Source: Sphingomonas sp. UBA1000 (GTDB taxonomy: Bacteria; Pseudomonadota; Alphaproteobacteria; Sphingomonadales; Sphingomonadaceae). From it: 16,269 bases of DNA. Shown here piece by piece: positions 14,462-16,269 of the stretch (positions are counted from its first letter, which is position 1; each line of letters starts with the position of its first letter). A program made the position numbers and the translations under genes. The notes under the pieces were generated by a model. The model was not told where the DNA came from and ran no database searches. It was given only the letters and a program-made list of their open reading frames with translations. The stretch is taken from the NCBI GenBank assembly GCA_002291855.1, contig DBAW01000218.1, positions 1 to 16,269 on the forward strand. Direction: 5' to 3'.

Positions 14462-15622
14462 ATGGACGGCGGCACGGCGGATTTCCTGATCATCGGCGGC
14501 GGCGTTGCCGGCCTGTCGGCAGCGGCGGCGCTTGCGCCCCATGGCCGCACGGTCGTGCTCGAGGCGGAGGCCGCGACCGGCTATCACAGCTCGGGCCGCA
14601 GCGTCACATTTTCGCATTACGGCATTGGCGGCGGGACGGTGCGCGGGCTGACCGCGTGGAGCCGGGCATTTTTCCTCGATCCCCCCGACGGGTTCGACGC
14701 GCTCTGCCGCGTCACGCCGGCGCTGTTCGTCGCGACGGCGGACATGCGCGCCGAACTCGACAGTCTGGAGGCGATCACGCGCGGCCTGACCGACCGGGTC
14801 GAGCGGCTGGACGAGGCCGGCATGGCGGCGCTGTGCCCGGCGCTGCGGTTCGGGGCCGATGCGATCACCCACGGCTTTGTCCATCATGAAGGGCTGCGGC
14901 TCGATCCGCATGCGATGCTCAGCGGCTATGCCCGGCAGGTCAGGCGGCATGGCGGCGCGGTCATCACCGGCGCGCGGGTCACGGCGGTCGCGCGCACCGG
15001 CGGCGACTGGCAGGTGACGAGCGCGACCGGCGCGCGCTGGACCGCACCGGTGCTGGTCAACGCCGCCGGGGCGTGGGCCGACGGGCTGGCGACGCTCGCC
15101 GGGGTCGCGCCGCTCGGCCTGTCGCCGCTCAGGCGCACGGTGATCGCCTTTGATCCCCAGCCCGGCCATGACGTGCGCGACTGGGACGTGCGCGACTGGC
15201 CGTTCGTCAAGACGGCGACCGACCATGTCTATTTCCTGCCCGATGGCGGGCGGCTGCTCGCCTCGCCTGTCGACGAGCATCCCGATCATCCGGGCGACGC
15301 CCAGCCCGAGGAGATCGACATGGCCGTCGCCGCCGAGCGGGTGATGGCGATCACGACGCTTGATATCCGGCGGATCACGCACAAATGGGCGGGGCTGCGC
15401 ACCTTCACCGCCGACCGGGTGCCGGTGGCGGGCTGGGCGGCGGATGCGCCGGGGTTTTTCTGGCTGGCCGGTCAGGGCGGCTATGGCCTGCAGACAGCAC
15501 CCGCCATGGCGCGGATCAGCGCGGCGCTGATCACCGGCGGCGACTGGCCGGACGGGCTGGCCGAGGCCGGCGCGCCCCCGGCGGCGATCACCCCGGAACG
15601 CCTTGCCGCCCTTTGCGCCTGA
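14462..15622 (+). CDS. FAD-dependent oxidoreductase, D-amino-acid dehydrogenase-like (DAO family)
   Basis: ATG 14462 is chosen because GGAGG (14452-14456) lies 5 bp upstream; in-frame GTG 14444 and ATG 14450 are less likely. The 386-aa product begins with a Rossmann FAD motif (IIGGGVAGLSAA, 10-21) with the ribose-binding acid at E34, then YHSSGRS (41-47). Near the C-terminus is AGQGGYGLQTAPA (336-348). The HSSGRS and AGQGGYGLQT pair is like D-arginine dehydrogenase (DauA)-type members of the DAO family (PF01266), which oxidise D-amino acids to 2-oxo acids using FAD. No signal peptide is seen, so it is cytoplasmic or membrane-associated on the inside. The substrate cannot be read from the sequence. 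It precedes the rplJ leader but is unrelated to it. Confidence 0.9.
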   Translation: MDGGTADFLIIGGGVAGLSAAAALAPHGRTVVLEAEAATGYHSSGRSVTFSHYGIGGGTVRGLTAWSRAFFLDPPDGFDALCRVTPALFVATADMRAELDSLEAITRGLTDRVERLDEAGMAALCPALRFGADAITHGFVHHEGLRLDPHAMLSGYARQVRRHGGAVITGARVTAVARTGGDWQVTSATGARWTAPVLVNAAGAWADGLATLAGVAPLGLSPLRRTVIAFDPQPGHDVRDWDVRDWPFVKTATDHVYFLPDGGRLLASPVDEHPDHPGDAQPEEIDMAVAAERVMAITTLDIRRITHKWAGLRTFTADRVPVAGWAADAPGFFWLAGQGGYGLQTAPAMARISAALITGGDWPDGLAEAGAPPAAITPERLAALCA

Positions 15623-15643
15623 TTGGTCTGGGCCGCGTGGCGG

Positions 15644-15671
15644 TTGACGCCGGCTGCGGATCTGCTAATGG
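15644..15671 (+). promoter_or_regulatory. Candidate sigma-70 type promoter of rplJ
   Basis: TTGACG (15644-15649) and TAATGG (15666-15671) are separated by 16 bp, upstream of the L10 leader. Position and match to a housekeeping -35 make this the best promoter candidate in the window. Transcription would begin near 15678. Confidence 0.65.
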
Positions 15672-15677
15672 CCCGCA

Positions 15678-15880
15678 CTCAATCGGGCAGAGTTTTGCCT
15701 GATTGCCGTCCGAGACAGCTGGTGGGGCATGCCCCTTAATCTCCAGCCTAGACGGGGAAAGATATCGGGTCTGCACCGCTCCGCCTTTTCCGGCCGGGCC
15801 AGTGCCGGCGCGCCATTCCCCATCGCGGACTGATGACGCGGCCCCTGGGCATTTGCCTTTGGGCCATTGAGGAGAATGGC
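15678..15880 (+). ncRNA. L10 leader RNA (ribosomal protein autoregulatory element)
   Basis: The untranslated region before rplJ folds as expected for the L10 leader, which binds the L10(L12) complex to repress translation of rplJL. After a first stem (15681-15689 with 15696-15704, one G-U pair) comes the conserved stacked element. CCGTC (15706-15710) pairs with GACGG (15751-15755), GCTGG (15718-15722) with CCAGC (15743-15747), and GGGG (15724-15727) with CCCC (15732-15735). The internal loops CGAGACA and TTAATCT are those typical of the L10-binding site. Start and end of the element are approximate. Confidence 0.87.
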
Positions 15881-16269
15881 ATGGATCGAGCTCAAAAAAC
15901 CGAGCTGGTCGAAGAGCTGAGCCAGACCTTTGCCGAAGCCGGCGTTGTGGTCGTGACCCGTAACCTGGGTATGACCGTCAAGCAGTCGACCGAGCTTCGC
16001 AACAGGATGCGCGCAGCCGGCGCCAGCTATCAGGTGGCCAAGAACCGCCTTGCCAAGATCGCGCTCCAGGATTCGTCCTATGTCGGCATCCAGTCGATGC
16101 TGACCGGGCCGATCGGCCTGGCTTATTCCCAGGACCCGGTTGCCGCCGCCAAGGTGGCCGTCGAGTTTGCCAAGACGACCGACAAGCTCGAGATCGTCGG
16201 CGGGGGAATGGGCGAGACCGTCCTGGATCCGGCTGGTGTTACGGCTCTGGCCTCGCTGCCCTCGCTGGA
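15881..16269 (+). CDS. rplJ: Ribosomal protein L10 (uL10), 5' part
   Basis: ATG 15881 has GAGGAG about 6 bp upstream. The first 129 residues are visible, and the gene runs off the right edge. MDRAQKTELVEELSQTF, VVVTRNLGMTV, the conserved ASYQVAKNRLAKIAL block and SMLTGPIGLAYS identify bacterial L10, the stalk-base protein that anchors L7/L12 dimers on the large ribosomal subunit. It is expected to be followed by rplL. In many bacteria rplK and rplA lie directly upstream; here an oxidoreductase gene does, so this transcript starts independently, at its own leader. Confidence 0.97.
   Translation, partial: MDRAQKTELVEELSQTFAEAGVVVVTRNLGMTVKQSTELRNRMRAAGASYQVAKNRLAKIALQDSSYVGIQSMLTGPIGLAYSQDPVAAAKVAVEFAKTTDKLEIVGGGMGETVLDPAGVTALASLPSL

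Noticed and set aside
12265..14550. 761-codon open frame antisense to the c-di-GMP protein gene
   Set aside because: It mirrors a gene whose four domains are unmistakable; the antisense product is rich in Arg, Asp, Gln and His with no motif, as expected for a GC-rich shadow frame.

Overview
The window is GC-rich, with the codon usage, UrcA-type secreted protein, BLUF photoreceptor and rplJ leader layout expected of an alphaproteobacterium. The overall flavour is most like a sphingomonad (Sphingomonadales). That placement is inferred from gene content, not from a search. There is no sign of phage, insertion sequence, CRISPR array, tRNA or rRNA. It looks like an ordinary chromosomal stretch with one accessory-looking island of small genes.

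Layout, left to right. (1) 1-1196: the 3' part of glnA (type I glutamine synthetase), closed by a strong intrinsic terminator. (2) 1234-2796: a metallo-beta-lactamase/beta-CASP RNA exonuclease-like protein. (3) 2797-4505: an unusual run of four small same-strand genes. An AT-richer control region with seven CCTA/TAGG half-sites precedes a 56-aa helix-turn-helix-like protein, which is translationally coupled (ATGA) to an 89-aa unknown. Next come a degenerate BLUF-like protein without the photochemical Tyr and Gln, and a short BLUF photoreceptor with the key residues intact. (4) 4625-5773: an MscS-type mechanosensitive channel, convergent with an unrecognised 183-aa protein (5795-6346, minus). 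(5) 6546-6785 minus: a small acidic protein with a DESMDASDPP tail motif, divergent from a LytS-like sensor kinase (6939-8063) and an overlapping LytTR response regulator (8044-8808). A shared bidirectional terminator follows. (6) 8915-9259 minus: an exported UrcA-family protein; then 9646-10941 minus, a divergent SLC1/SDF-family symporter; then 11105-11245 minus, a probable 46-aa membrane protein. (7) 11465-12181: an exported cyclophilin-type peptidyl-prolyl isomerase. (8) 12280-14349: a PAS-GGDEF-EAL-PilZ cyclic-di-GMP protein. (9) 14462-15622: an FAD-dependent D-amino-acid dehydrogenase-like enzyme. (10) 15644 to the end: promoter, L10 autoregulatory leader RNA and the 5' part of rplJ.

Most genes are independent housekeeping or signalling units. 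The two clearly cooperating sets are the LytS/LytTR two-component pair and the L10 leader with rplJ. The part most worth a second look is 2797-4505, where a 'blind' and a 'sighted' BLUF protein lie side by side behind a small HTH gene whose upstream DNA looks like a multi-site operator. Links between this cassette and the c-di-GMP protein 8 kb away are speculative.
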